A stretch of DNA of 64,000 bases from Gari tellinella (lineage: Eukaryota > Mollusca > Bivalvia > Cardiida > Psammobiidae). Positions 20,420 through 30,690 of the stretch are shown in pieces. The DNA lies in NCBI GenBank assembly GCA_922989275.2, contig OV277856.1, positions 86,633,038 through 86,697,037 of the forward strand. Reading direction: 5' to 3'. The number at the start of each line of letters is the position of its first letter. Within the stretch, counting starts at the first letter, position 1. The notes under the pieces are model-generated. The model saw only the letters and a program-made list of their open reading frames with translations. It searched no databases and had not been told where the DNA came from. A program made the translations under genes and the position numbers.

Positions 20420-20876
20420 AAATATTGAAATCAGTTGTAAAAATATGCAGTGCATGTAACTTGAAACCATTCTGTCTAGGGCGAGACCACTGAACAACAT
20501 GCAAAATACTAACTTATTGACCCTTCTTCTGTATGTAGCTTATAATATGTTGTATATTTACAGTTTTTTGTTAGCAGTGTAGACCCAGATCAGACAGCTC
20601 ATGCACTGTATTTGTGTATAAGATCTGTCCTTCCTGGGAAAATAATTCCATACTGTATTAGCCATAATGGTTTAGCTAGACTATACTCATCATAGATGTT
20701 CATTTATTGGGCAAAGTTTTATATATGTATTCAGTAGGAGAAGGCTAAAGTCTAGACATTTTCAGACATTGAAGACTATGATAATAAGCACCACAAAATG
20801 CAGTGTCTTATAAAGGAGCACTGCAATGTGGTATAGTCCTTCCAGCAGCCAGCCATTGTGATATAGTGTCTAAGTG

Positions 20877-21124
20877 TACCTAAAAGCCTGTTTCTAGTTT
20901 GTTTTGAAGACAAGTGACCATTAAAGCGGGCTGAAAGTAAAGCAGAATGCACCTTAAGGTACATTCTGCTTTACTTTCAGCCTGCTTGAAGCTACCATCT
21001 GCCAGGATAAACAAATTATTTCTTTTGGTACATTATTATGACTGTATTATGATTGGAACTATTGTCTTCAGAGGAGGAATAAATAAAATGTGCTGAAAGA
21101 CACTTCTATGGGGGAAAGGGTTAA
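20877..21124. mobile_element. Family A hairpin MITE
   Basis: AGCCTGTTTCTAGTTTG, hairpin about 20923-20992 (tip CACCTTAAGGTAC), CTACCATCTGCCAGGATA, TTCAGAGGAGGAATAAAT, right end TATGGGGGAAAGGG and TTAA 21121-21124. Left TTAA eroded. Confidence 0.8.
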
Positions 21125-21161
21125 CCTACACGTTTATTGTATCCTACAATCACAGTAATTA

Positions 21162-21407
21162 CAGTGGAGAATCTGTTATTCTTTCCCGTTTAAACGCAAA
21201 TGTACGCAAACGCAAAGCACTAAAACTTAGAAAAGAACAACTTTTGGACAATTCTGATAATTCTTGTTTATCTTGGTGGCAAACAGTTTGGAGCCTGATC
21301 AGACGCCGGGTTACCCGGCGTCTGGTCTGGCTCCAAACTGTTTGCACTGCAAATAATAGTTTTAGCGTAAACGCGTTTATTGGGAAAGAATAACAGATTC
21401 TCCACTG
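21162..21407. mobile_element. TA-flanked MITE carrying the family F hairpin
   Basis: TA on both sides (21160-21161, 21408-21409). Inverted ends CAGTGGAGAATCTGTTATTC are perfect for more than 20 bases. A second inverted layer (CGTTTAAACGC type) lies inside. The centre is AAACAGTTTGGAGCCTGATC with inverse and tip GCCGGGTTACCCGGC (about 21280-21345). Confidence 0.85.
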
Positions 21408-21570
21408 TACCTCATACTTCCTCATACAAATGCCTTTTCATGTTACTATCCTGTCTAGGACACAAGTTTTTACTGTTTAATAATTGGCTGCTTCAAGCAG
21501 AAAGTTATGTACAGCCACATTCTGCATATGTGTTCTAAATTCTGCTTTGATTTTGGTCTGCTTCAATTCA

Positions 21571-21764
21571 TTAACCCCTAGTGATAAGGCATATTATACA
21601 AATCTTTTCAAAGAGTATACTCCTACAGGAGCCCTCAGATACAATGTAAGGGTCTGCACTGTTCATCCTTTTGCATAATATTATCGTATATTGCTGTAAC
21701 AGTCAAAAATGGACTTGACTTACATGGAATTGTTCATTTTGTGGTTGAGGGGTGAATGAGTTAA
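21571..21764. mobile_element. Family B element, decayed
   Basis: TTAACCCCTAGTGATAAGGC at left, a weak GGAGCCCTCAGA core half, AATGGACTTGAC and TGGAATTGTTCATTT near the right end, GAATGAG-TTAA at 21761-21764. Confidence 0.55.
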
Positions 21765-21779
21765 ACAATCACCTGTACT

Positions 21780-21962
21780 AACCTATTACCCCTTCACCTG
21801 TTTATAATATTGAAAATAGGTGACTACTTAAAGCAGGCTGAAAGTATAGCAGAATGCGCCTGTAGGCGCATTCTGCTTTACTTTCAGTCTGCTTTAAGAT
21901 ATTATATGCTAGAATATAGAAAATATTTCATAATTATGGTATTTTATGGGGGAATGGTTTAA
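21780..21962. mobile_element. Family A MITE, right side shortened
   Basis: CCTATTACCCCTTCACCTG, AAAATAGGTGACTAC, hairpin about 21828-21899 (tip GCGCCTGTAGGCGC), TATTATATGCTAGAATATAG, then an early end GGGGGAATGG. Confidence 0.75.
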
Positions 21963-22078
21963 ATTCAGAAATCAGCTATGACTATGAGCTATCAGGGTAA
22001 GGGTTAGGCCTGAGAATACAATACTTTAAACGAAAACCATCTTCTCAAAAATTTGTTGCTTTAACTTCTGAGTATTAA

Positions 22079-22606
22079 AGAGGCTCGCAACCGGATCAAG
22101 CATTAAAAATAGTAATTTGTAAATATATGTCAAATGCTTATATAAATGGGTAAAATTTAGTTTAGGATAATAAATTCTGCTAAAAAATGCATTTCCAAAA
22201 AAAAGAAAAAGAAGAGGCTCTGGTGGGATTCGAACCCGTGACCATCCATGCGGAGACAAAAATGAAAAATGAGGCATCGCCTTTACGCCCTCGGCTACGG
22301 ACGCTCTCTATATATATGGTAGCGAATTAACGTACTTCAATGATAGCTATTAATAGAACATTATTCGGCTCGGGTTTATGTCTGACCCCGTGTAGAGAAG
22401 CAACAACAACAACTATACCGTTAGCTAACGCTATGGAAAAACGATGGAAAATATCTCAAAAAACTAAGATTCGGTGACGATTCTTGAGACGTTTTTTGGA
22501 CTGATCATATTTTTTTAATGTCAAAAGCCAAATAATGCCACAAATTTGCTTTTATTTGAGTATTTTATTTTATTTTGACAAGAACACCATCCGGTTGCGA
22601 GTCCCT
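22079..22606 (-). mobile_element. Complete TTAA-flanked TIR element containing a tRNA-like gene
   Basis: TTAA 22075-22078 then AGAGGCTCGCAACCGGAT; right end ATCCGGTTGCGAGTCCCT then TTAA 22607-22610. Inverted ends match except for one or two bases. The interior holds a tRNA-like segment (22213-22310, minus), a CAACAACAAC run and a GCTAACG dyad. A second, truncated copy is at 12730-13064. No protein; the TTAA flank suggests piggyBac-type mobilisation. Confidence 0.8.
22213..22310 (-). tRNA. tRNA-Leu/Ser-like pseudogene (Pol III promoter) inside the TIR element
   Basis: On the minus strand TAGCCGAGGGCGTAAAGGCG fits the A box and D arm of a class II tRNA, and GGGTTCGAATCCC is a perfect T arm and B box. 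The sequence between them (TCATTTTTCATTTTTGTCTC) does not give a clear anticodon stem, and the 5' GAGAGCG does not pair with the 3' end, so a working tRNA is unlikely. Confidence 0.55.
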
Positions 22607-22949
22607 TTAATCTTTCTTCTCCATGATGATATACAATCTGTACAATGATAAACAGTTCCGATCCTGATCAGATACACAGTCACTCAGGATCTGATCTAGG
22701 TCCAAATGGTGTTTTCAAAGGCCTGGAAGTTTAGTTTCTGTCATTCAAAGGAGCATTGGAGTCAGTGCGACTGCGTGTAATCTCGTCTTTTGAGATAATG
22801 AGCTGTAAAACCTGGACAAATTCAATTACAAAAATTACTGCACAATCTGTAGATTTTATTTCTTGCAGTCCTTGCAGTGTAAAAGAATAATTGGATTCAT
22901 GTTATATTGCATGTCTGATACTTAAATGTGGGTAAATTCTTTGTTGAAC

Positions 22950-23130
22950 TTTTAAAAGAGTGTTTCATCAGAGCAAGCCTATGAAGGAAATTTCTAATGA
23001 GTGGTCACCATAGGATTTTCAGCAGGCATAAAGATTTTAGTTTACAAAATACTCCCCTTATGTGGATCCTTGCTCTGATAAACACTCTCCAAGACAATTC
23101 TAATGAATAGTCGCAACATATTGTTTGGTG
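22950..23130. mobile_element. hAT-like MITE family E, decayed
   Basis: TTTCTAATGAGTGGTCACC followed by ATAGGATTTTCAGCAGGC, AAAGATTTTAGTTTAC and ATACTCCCCTTATGTGG match one half of family E; the opposite half (CAATTCTAATGAATAG) is at about 23094-23110. Several rearrangements. Confidence 0.45.
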
Positions 23131-23784
23131 TAAATCTAAAGATTTTAGTATTTGAGATACCACAGATTATCTCTCAATATGGTTAGCAGTTGAAGTGAGA
23201 TAAGGGCTGGCATGGGATATCCATCAACAGTGTCTGAGCCCTGCCACCCATCTTACTGCTTCAATTACTCAAACCAACCTTTGTTGGAAATTGAACAGTG
23301 TTTGTTAGGCAGACTTTATAGGACCTGGACTAATAGAAATCATACAGAAAAAAGAAATATGTTGGTTTTACAGTAGAACTTCAGTGATTATGGTATTAAC
23401 TTAAGCATAATCTATAAAATATTGATATTGTGATTGAACAATGAAATTAACTTTCCAAAAGTAGTGCAGAAAACTTAAAATTTTGGTTCTACATGAAACT
23501 TCCATTGGAATCATCTTCCCTGGAATCATCTTCCCCATAGCTTAATTGTTTCAATATATATTAAAGCAGGTGGTTGCATAAAGCAGACTGAAAGTAAAGC
23601 AGAAAGCTGTTTTCTTTTATGCAAACCGCTCATTCGAGCATTGTTTCTAGCTTCCAGATGATTCTAGTGAGTACATAGACACACAATAGGGGTTTCTGGA
23701 TACATAAAGATTTTAATATTTGATACTTCACTATTCCTTGCTCATTCAACCCTAGCAATTAGCATACTTATCATTTACTAACAG
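23131..23784. other. No recognised gene
   Basis: AT-rich. Holds a truncated core A half at 23560-23610 (GCATAAAGCAGACTGAAAG then AAGCAGAAAGC) with no partner arm. Confidence 0.4.
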
Positions 23785-23987
23785 TTTACCTGTGAATAAT
23801 ACACTTGTCCTATGCAAGCAGGGTATACCCAGATCAGAGGGTTCCTACAGGTTCTGCCCTGTTTGTCAGTTTGGAATAATTATAGTTATATTGTAAAGAA
23901 CAACTCTTATAATGTAGTGCAATATGAACAAGACTTTATCAGAAAATGGAATTGTCCATTTGAACTTTCAGGGGTGAAAGAGTTTAG
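23785..23987. mobile_element. Family B element, decayed
   Basis: GTGAATAATACACTTGTCC, CCCAGATCAGAGGGTTCC and GGAATTGTCCATTTGAAC with AGGGGTGAAAGAG follow family B order. The core inverse arm is mostly lost. Confidence 0.55.
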
Positions 23988-24129
23988 CAGGGTAGTATTG
24001 TGACATGGATTTTCTCCAATAATTGCGTTGACCCAACTTTAAGTGTCAGGCTATGCATTTTCCTGGCTTTCATCATTCTAGAACTATAGTCAAACTTGTG
24101 TTCAGCCACCACTGAAAGTAATAAGCAGT

Positions 24130-24235
24130 CTAAGACATAAGTAGATGCTTAATGCAACAAAAAGTAAAGCAGAAATCTCCTTTTATTTGCTTTGCTTAAT
24201 TGTCCTGCATTAAGCAGGCATCAGTCTAAAGACTG
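24130..24235. repeat. Hairpin D
   Basis: AGTAGATGCTTAATGCAAC, AAAAGTAAAGCAGAAATCTCC, and the inverse arm ending GTCCTGCATTAAGCAGGC. Confidence 0.5.
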
Positions 24236-24526
24236 AGTAAAGAGAATATTTTGCTTCTTTAAAAAATGGCTGCTTGAAACAAGTTTTACTGTATTAGGTT
24301 GAGTACAAGATTTTTTTGCCATGGTCGATATTTGATTTGGACAGCCAGTTATCTTATGTCAGGGAAAAAAAGTATTCTTGGATCTCATTAGGAGCTGGAA
24401 TTATCTGATTAGTTAGCATCACAATTTTTGCAACAATTTCATTATTCTGGTGATTTTTCTTGCCCAAAGCACCTTTACGCTTTATTTGTGGCAGAATGAT
24501 ATTAGAACTAGGAAGAAAAAGATTAG

Positions 24527-24669
24527 ACTAATTCCCGTTTTGTCCGCATTTATTCTTACGGTCGTTTTACGAATGTCAGGACTGATGAAGAGTCAGAATA
24601 TTTACGATGTCATGGCCTGATTAGGGATTGTCTTCGTCATTTGTTTGTAACTGCATCTTGGGACTGCTG
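24527..24669 (+). CDS. Coding-like fragment, unknown
   Basis: After AAAGATTAG a plus frame is open to a TGA at about 24667 and reads RFVRIYSYGRFTNVRTDEES, then EYLRCHGLIRDCLRHLF. It is rich in CG-containing arginine codons, unlike surrounding chance frames, and the other plus frames stop. Family not recognised, no strong acceptor or donor. Could be an exon or an old gene or transposon fragment. Confidence 0.25.
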
Positions 24670-24704
24670 ATGGCAAGTTTTCTTTGAATTGATAAGAGGA
24701 AGCC

Positions 24705-24937
24705 TTAACCCATTACCCAATAGCTTGTTTCTAGTTTTGAAGATAGCAGACCACTTTAAGCAGGTTGAAAGTCAAGCAGAATGCGCCTTAAGGCACATTC
24801 TGCTCGACTTTCAGCCTGCTTTAAGCTACCATCTGCTAGAATATAGAAAAATTTCTTATAATACATTGGCACTATTTTCTTCAGCGGAAAAATAAATTAA
24901 AGGCATAAAAAGGCATATTTATGGGGTAATGGGTTAA
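24705..24937. mobile_element. Family A hairpin MITE, both TTAA present
   Basis: TTAA 24705-24708, CCCATTACCCAATAG, hairpin about 24757-24826 (tip GCGCCTTAAGGCAC), CTACCATCTGCTAGAATATA, TTCAGCGGAAAAATAAA, GGGGTAATGGG, TTAA 24934-24937. Confidence 0.85.
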
Positions 24938-25029
24938 AATGCAATAAGTCCTCCAGACTCCTCATTCCCTTTGTCCTATCATGAGTATATTCAAATGCGA
25001 ATTCATATTAATTGATTGTTGTAAGTACA

Positions 25030-25101
25030 AGTGGCAGTTTAAAGCAAGATGAAAGCAAAGAAGAAAGCTAAAGTAGCTTTTTACTTTACTTTCATCTCAC
25101 G
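25030..25101. repeat. Hairpin D/A hybrid abutting a family A element
   Basis: GTTTAAAGCAAGATGAAAGC, AAGAAAGCTAAAGTAGCTTT and an inverse arm CTTTACTTTCATCTCACG; the right end merges with the TTAA of the next element. Confidence 0.5.
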
Positions 25102-25355
25102 TTAACCCTTTACTCCACATCTTGTTTCTTATTTTAAAAGATAGGTGACCACTTATAGCAGATTGAAAGTTGAAACTCAAGTTAAGTGGAATGTGCTGCC
25201 TTAAGCCACATTCTGCTTTACTTTCAGCCTGCCTTAAGCCACCATCTGCTATTTCATATGGTACATATTCATAAATGTATCAATTGGAACTTTTTTCTTG
25301 AGGGTAGGGAATACATTAAAGGCATTAAAAAGTGTACCAATGGAGTGATGGGTTA
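25102..25355. mobile_element. Family A MITE
   Basis: TTAA 25102-25105, CCCTTTACTCCACATC, hairpin about 25151-25241 with a small duplication inside the left arm, then CCACCATCTGCTA and right end GGAGTGATGGGTTA. Lies head-to-head against the next copy. Confidence 0.75.
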
Positions 25356-25359
25356 TATA

Positions 25360-25617
25360 ATAACCCTTTCCCCCATAGAAACGCCTTTTAGCGCATTCAG
25401 TTTATTCCTCCACTGAAGAAAATAGTTCCAATTTATACAGTCATGAATACATGTATGTATCATAAGGAATATTGCCCTTTTCTAGCAGGTGATAGCTTAA
25501 AGCAGGCTTAAAGTAAAGCAGAATGTGCCTTAAGGCACATTCTGCTTTACTTTCAACCTGCTTTAAGTAAGTCACCTATTTTCAAAACTAGAAACAGTCT
25601 TAGGGGTAAAGGGTTAA
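25360..25617. mobile_element. Family A MITE, opposite orientation, adjacent
   Basis: TAACCCTTTCCCCCATAGAA, TTCCTCCACTGAAGAAAATA, hairpin about 25495-25568 (tip GTGCCTTAAGGCAC), right end GGGGTAAAGGG and TTAA 25614-25617. Confidence 0.85.
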
Positions 25618-25907
25618 GCACCTTTAAAGCAGGATATATTTGGTAAACAGAAAGCTCCTCAGATGCATGTCTTGTAGGTTGTTCTAAGCACTACATGTAC
25701 TGGTAAGAGTGAATTCAGAATTATATCAATGCTCTTAGTCTGATACATTGGCACTAGCCAGATTAACTTTCAATGACTCTAACTCAAATATTTACTTTAC
25801 TGAACATTGTCATGTAAACGACTGATTGAAATGTCTCTCCAGAAATCATAACAGCATGAAACTTGTTTGCATTTCTTACCCTGAACGTGGGTTTAGCTAT
25901 TTAATTT

Positions 25908-26166
25908 CTAACCCTTTCCCCCATAGAACTTAGAAGGGCCTTTTAGCGTATTTAATTTATTCCTCCATTAAAGAAAGTAGTTCCAATTTATACAGTAGTG
26001 AACATGTACCAACAGAATTAATTTCTATATCCAAGCAGATGACAGCTTAAAGCAAGTTGAAAGTAAAGCAGAATGCGCCTTAAGGCGCATTCTGCTTTAC
26101 TTTCAACCTGCTTTAAGTGGTCAGCTGTCTTCAAAACTAGAAACAGACTATGGAGTAAAGGGATAA
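25908..26166. mobile_element. Family A MITE with near-perfect hairpin
   Basis: Left end TAACCCTTTCCCCCATAGAA. Core 26046-26117 pairs over about 36 bases with a single mismatch and no loop (tip GCGCCTTAAGGCGC). GTCTTCAAAACTAGAAACAG follows, then GGAGTAAAGGGATAA. Confidence 0.85.
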
Positions 26167-26489
26167 GCAGATCATTAATCTGAAAGTAGACAAGTCCTTT
26201 TGGTTATTCAGCATTGTTAGTCAACTTAGTGGTAAAAAAGTCAACTGGCCTCATTCCTATTTTTGCAAAGTCAGCTTTATTTTTTGACAAACCTGAGAGA
26301 CAGTTTCTGTATGGCGGGATTAGGATCAGGTTTTTTCATATTGATCATTCCATTTCAATCTCTGCATGAGCACAGAATAACGAGCTTTTCATCTTTGCTA
26401 CACCGCTAGCAATTTGTATAGAAAACTTATCTTTATAAACCTATTGAAAACTGCAATCGGTTCAAAACACTTTCCATTAACCCATGTAA

Positions 26490-26575
26490 GCTAGTGTCAT
26501 TGGCAAACAGTGTAGACCCTAATGAGACACTGTGTGATGTGGTGTCTCATCAGGATCTGCACTGTTTGCTGTTTT
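26490..26575. repeat. Family F-type hairpin
   Basis: GGCAAACAGTGTAGACCC, GAGACACTGTGTGATGTGG and the inverse TGTCTCATCAGGATCTGC; intermediate between B and F cores. Confidence 0.6.
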
Positions 26576-26754
26576 ATATGAAATGTTTTGCTGCATGGAC
26601 AAACTTGAAGCAGAACAGAACAGATGACAAGTGTTGTGCATTTATATAACAATATTGCTTAGCATTTAATCTCTTCTCTGCCATGACCGTTTGCTTTAAA
26701 CAAGTTATTTTCTGCTTTTAATCTTCATATTTAAATTTAGTTATTTTGACTTAA

Positions 26755-26900
26755 TAAGAAATATCGAAACGAGTGTCAAACAGGTTGGATCCAGGTCAGA
26801 TGTTGCATAATGTAGCATCTGATCATGATCCAAACTGTTTGCAAATAACCATTGTAATCAGGGATTCAGGGTAAGGCATTGAAGGGGTTAACTAGTTAAT
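26755..26900. mobile_element. Family F element, partial
   Basis: CAAACAGGTTGGATCCAGG, AGATGTTGCATAATGTAGC and the inverse GATCCAAACTGTTTGC (about 26786-26852), right end near GGGGTTAA. Confidence 0.6.
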
Positions 26901-27590
26901 CATTTGTTTTCAGTGGTGTCTCCTGGGGACAATTGTGTGCTTTATTACTGGCTATTTAACTCTTTGAACACTAAATTATTTTGTGCCATTCCTGTGGATT
27001 TCTACTTAATATGTTTTGATTGTTTGATTCATCAGAACTTTTTAATTTGCTTCATTGAACAGTTAATGGTAATGAAATGTGAAATAGTAAAAGTAAAGTT
27101 GTTTGATCTTTTTGTTTATGAAGCCATTAACCTATATAATATATATAATATTATATGTGTAGCTTTGTATTGGATAAAATGTCTACTACAATGTACGTGT
27201 CTATTACAATCACTCAGACGGTTTAAAAACTTGTTAAGGGGTTCAAAGCAGGCATATGCTTAAAGCAGGATAAAAGAAAAGCAGAAAGTTCCTTTACTTT
27301 CAGCAAGCTTCAAACACTCACTTTTAAATGGCATATGTCAGCCACGATGGTAGAAGCAGCACTTGGGCATCTTCAGACATTATAATTATGTAATGTTAAG
27401 CTTTCCATTTTACAGTACATGTACATATATTTCTCATCTAAGGTACAATACCTAAATGGTCTTGCTTTTACTTCTTTTTGGCAGGAAGTTGCCTTATTCT
27501 GCAGAATTCTGGTTATGAAAATTGAAGTGCTTCAAGTACTTACATATCACATTTCTACTTCTAGAAGAAATAGTGCATGAACTATTGGTC
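26901..27590. other. No recognised gene; decayed hairpin at 27255-27320
   Basis: The 119-codon frame at 26904-27263 is AT-driven, hydrophobic and featureless. A core A fragment (ATGCTTAAAGCAGGATAAAAG with CTTTACTTTCAGCAAGC) lies near 27257. An acceptor-like TTTACTTCTTTTTGGCAG ends near 27484 but no exon can be defined. Confidence 0.35.
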
Positions 27591-27815
27591 TACCTCTTTC
27601 CTCTCATAGAAACACCTTTTACTGCATAGACTTATTCCTCATAGAGATACATTTTCATGCTTTTATCATGTCCTATTAAAGAAGCATAGAAAAGTGCTCC
27701 TGTTAAACAGCAGGCTGAATGTAAAGCAGAATGCTCCTAAAGGAGCATTCTGCTTACTTTCAGCCTGCTTCAAAGCATAATCTGTCCTATAAACTGAAAA
27801 AAATTACGCTAAGGG
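27591..27815. mobile_element. Family A variant with GCTCCTAAAGGAGC tip
   Basis: TCTTTCCTCTCATAGAAACA at left; hairpin about 27702-27776 with AGCAGGCTGAATGTAAAGC and AATGCTCCTAAAGGAGCATT; right end AGGGGAAGGGCTAA. Confidence 0.65.
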
Positions 27816-28004
27816 GAAGGGCTAAACAACCCATTCCACAAACACATTAATTCCTCTTAATTTGATTTGAGATAATGAGTAGTTGTCAGGTAATTTATCG
27901 GTGAACTTCAACTGTTCTCACTTCTTTTAATTTCATCAAATTAAAGCACAGTTAACCCTATTTTCAGCAAGCATAATTGAAATAGAGAAGCATCACTTAT
28001 CTGG

Positions 28005-28110
28005 ACAGGTGGCTTCTTAATGCAGAGCAAATGTAATGCAGAATGCTCCCAAAGGGAGCTAGCCTTCTGCGTTACTTTTGATTTGTATTAAAGATTCCAC
28101 CTGTATAATT
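28005..28110. repeat. Hairpin D
   Basis: ACAGGTGGCTTCTTAATGC, AAATGTAATGCAGAATGCTCC and an inverse arm ending TATTAAAGATTCCACCTGT. Confidence 0.6.
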
Positions 28111-28409
28111 GCCTGTTCATTCATTTATTCAATTAGATTCTGAAGATAGATCAGACTGTCCAATTGTATTAAATTTTTAAGGAGCTTGTTAATCATTCTT
28201 TTACATCATGTACAAGTACATTTAATTTAAGTAATTATTCCATTATATCCTCTAGATGATATAAATGAGATTTTTTAACCTTTGCAAACAGTGATGGACC
28301 ATATCAGCATGCAAGTAACTCTGTCAGGTTTCAATCTGTTTTAAGCTTTGACGATAGAATGTAATAGCAACTGAAATATATGGATAACTTATTTCTATAA
28401 TGATACCTA

Positions 28410-28564
28410 CAGTAAAACCTCTCCATTACGCACACTAAAACAAAGGCTATTTGATTGTATGAAAGAAAGATGACAGTTAAAGATGATTTAAGCTGTCTGT
28501 CGCCCGTCGTAAACACCTAATAATTAACACAAATTGCGTGGTGGTAATAGAGAGGTTTTTACTG
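28410..28564. mobile_element. P3 pogo-like TA element
   Basis: TA then CAGTAAAACCTCTCCATTAC; right end GTAATAGAGAGGTTTTTACTG then TA. The interior hairpin is reduced. Confidence 0.75.
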
Positions 28565-28703
28565 TATATATACTTATATAGTTCCTGTCAGAAGATTTTT
28601 TCTTGCCAATAAATCATTTATACAATGCAAGCTATTTATATGAATTGAATATGATCATAAATAGGGCTAGTCTAAATTAAAACCAGCTAGTAAATAGTGG
28701 CAA

Positions 28704-28822
28704 CCCATTTCCTCATAGCCTGTTTCTACAGTATTGAAGATGTAAGTGCCCACTTAAAGCAGGTTGAAAGTAAAGCAGAATGTGCCTGATATAGGTGATT
28801 AAATACACTGATGCAAAGGGTT
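28704..28822. mobile_element. Family A MITE, half lost
   Basis: AACCCATTTCCTCATAGCC, CCACTTAAAGCAGGTTGAAAG, GCAGAATGTGCC, then directly a terminal-like GCAAAGGG-TTAA. The whole second arm is deleted. Confidence 0.65.
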
Positions 28823-29129
28823 AATTATATAACTTTATAAGTTGTCAGTTGTAACAAAAAAAGTTGGAACATCTATGGAACGTACCTGCTTGTTAACAAT
28901 TATAGCATCATCTTAAATTGAAAATTAGTAAATGTAGGACTATAATATAACTAAAGTATTTGAGTGTTAATTGTTTATACCTTCCAATATCTGTCATTTC
29001 AAACATAAGTGATTTTGTGATGGGTTTATTTCTGTCTTGTCTGAGATAAATGTGTAAAAGTGTAGGCTGAATTTCTCCAGAGATTGTCAACTCAGCAATT
29101 CTCGATATAATTGCAAATTTTGTATATTA

Positions 29130-29320
29130 TACGCTTTGCATGCTGGGTAATTTTTTCGTCTGCATTAATTGTTTTCTGTTACTGTTCTTTCTTATCAACA
29201 CAGGATCAGAGTGTCAAACTGTTTGGATCCTTATGAGATACTGCTTTACGCAGCATTTCATCTGGATACAAGCTATTTGCACAGATAAACACCATCTGGC
29301 CGCTAGCGTACAAAGAGTTA
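29130..29320. mobile_element. Family F element
   Basis: GCTTTGCATGCTGGGTAATT at left, TTTCGTCTGCA, hairpin AAACTGTTTGGATCCTTATG and inverse (about 29216-29282), right end GCGTACAAAGAGTTA. Confidence 0.7.
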
Positions 29321-29433
29321 CACCTTACTGTAGACACATAATGATCGAAATATTTAAGTTCTCATATAGACATGGAAATATGTTTTATTGATTTGTCTGC
29401 TACAGTTATTTTCTGTGTTTGTAAATTGTTTTG

Positions 29434-29760
29434 TATGCCCCCACATCGATTCCTGAGGGGTTTACATACTGTTTAACCCCTGTCAGTCCATCTGACTGTC
29501 TGTCTGTCTGTTTGCTCATCTGTCTGTCAGCCAGTTCATTCATTTGTATATCCACATATATGGTACAATCCTCATCAGTCTGACTCCTACAGTTTTCAAG
29601 CTACAACATTATAATTTTAGAGGATATTTGCACATATACCACAGATATATGCATGTAGTAAGGATTTTGATATGCTTTTGTTTTTCAAAGATTTACGGGC
29701 AAGTGAACATAGTAATTTTCATCATAGAAATGCAGCTTGCATGGGGGGGTACCCTATAAT
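29434..29760. repeat. Possible HINE-like fragment
   Basis: TATGCCCCCACATCG at the start, a TCTG/GTCT microsatellite (29490-29530), CTCCTACAGTTTTCAAGC, and GGGGGGGTACCC at 29744-29755. Resembles bivalve elements with TATGCCCCC ends; the boundaries are uncertain. Confidence 0.4.
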
Positions 29761-29884
29761 GTGTCTTACAGACATGCAAACACTGCCACATTTCTATTTT
29801 GTTTTTAGCTGTGTATAATTCAACAACTCAATCTAGAGCTTTGCTGAGAGACAGCTACTTATATACCATTCAGACTTTAAATTC

Positions 29885-30320
29885 TTTTAATGCCGAGTAA
29901 TTTTCTCATCTGCAAAAACTGTTGCCTGCTATACTGTTCTAAATAAAAAATTTCTAAATTTTCAATACAAGGTCAGGGGCCCGTTTTTATAAAACTTAGT
30001 ACGACAAATGTTGTCGTAAGTCAGATTATAAAAGTATCAATTATTATTTATTTCTCCATCTAATACTGTCTGGTGACATCTCTTTGAAACGCTTCCATAG
30101 AGATGTCACAAGACAGGATTAGATGGAGAAATCAGAAATTAAATGAATTTTTAAGTTTAGACTTACGATCGTTTTTGTCGTACGAAGTTTTATGAAACGG
30201 GCCCGAGACCTTCAAGCAGTTTGGATCCAGATGAGATGCCGCATTATTTGGTGTCTCATCACGATCCAAACTGTTTGCATAGGTTATCTGATATCATGAC
30301 TTCGCCACAATGCGAAAGTT
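29885..30320. mobile_element. Family F element split by a nested MITE
   Basis: TTTAATGCCGAGTAATTTTC, TTCAATACAAGGTCAG, then the insertion 29976-30206, then GAGACCTTCAAGCAGTTTGG, GATGAGATGCCGCATTATT and the inverse arm to 30278. Joining the two sides restores the GGTCAGAGAC block seen in the intact copy near 43886. Confidence 0.75.
29976..30206. mobile_element. GGGCCCGTTT TIR element
   Basis: Inverted ends GGGCCCGTTTTTATAAAACTT and AGTTTTATGAAACGGGCCC, next to inverted GTACGACAAA/TTTGTCGTAC and a central dyad CTCCATCTAATACTGTC with inverse. Superfamily not assigned. Confidence 0.75.
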
Positions 30321-30599
30321 AGTCCCTAATCCGAAAACCTCTTTAAAAAAAATGTTGTTCAGTAAGGGCTGAGTTTTCAGAGATTCTGTTGTCAGTTTCA
30401 GATTTTCTCCCACTCTGAGGTCCTATTTCTGTCTGGCCATTGTTTAATATAGTGTTATTTTTTATACAGACAGTAAAACTGTATTTATGACAGGTGTATG
30501 GTTTGTCTGGTCTTTATGATGACAGAAGCTTATGTGTCTAGGAAACTATATCATTTAACACTTTACTGCGTGGCTAATCCCAGTGTTTCAGACATGTAA

Positions 30600-30690
30600 G
30601 TGGTTGCTTAAAGCAGGCTGACAATCAAGCAGATAGCTATGGTAGGAGATTTCTGTTTTACTTTCAATCTACTTTATGCAATCATCTGTC
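30600..30690. repeat. Hairpin A/D, decayed
   Basis: TGGTTGCTTAAAGCAGGCTG, AATCAAGCAGATAGC and an inverse arm GTTTTACTTTCAATCTAC. Confidence 0.5.

Noticed and set aside
22213..22310. Functional tRNA-Leu or tRNA-Ser gene
   Set aside because: A and B boxes are good, but the acceptor and anticodon stems do not pair, and it lies inside a mobile element.
26904..27263. 119-codon plus frame, hydrophobic
   Set aside because: The peptide reflects AT-rich DNA (Leu, Ile, Phe, Tyr, Cys), has no family resemblance and its end overlaps a decayed hairpin.
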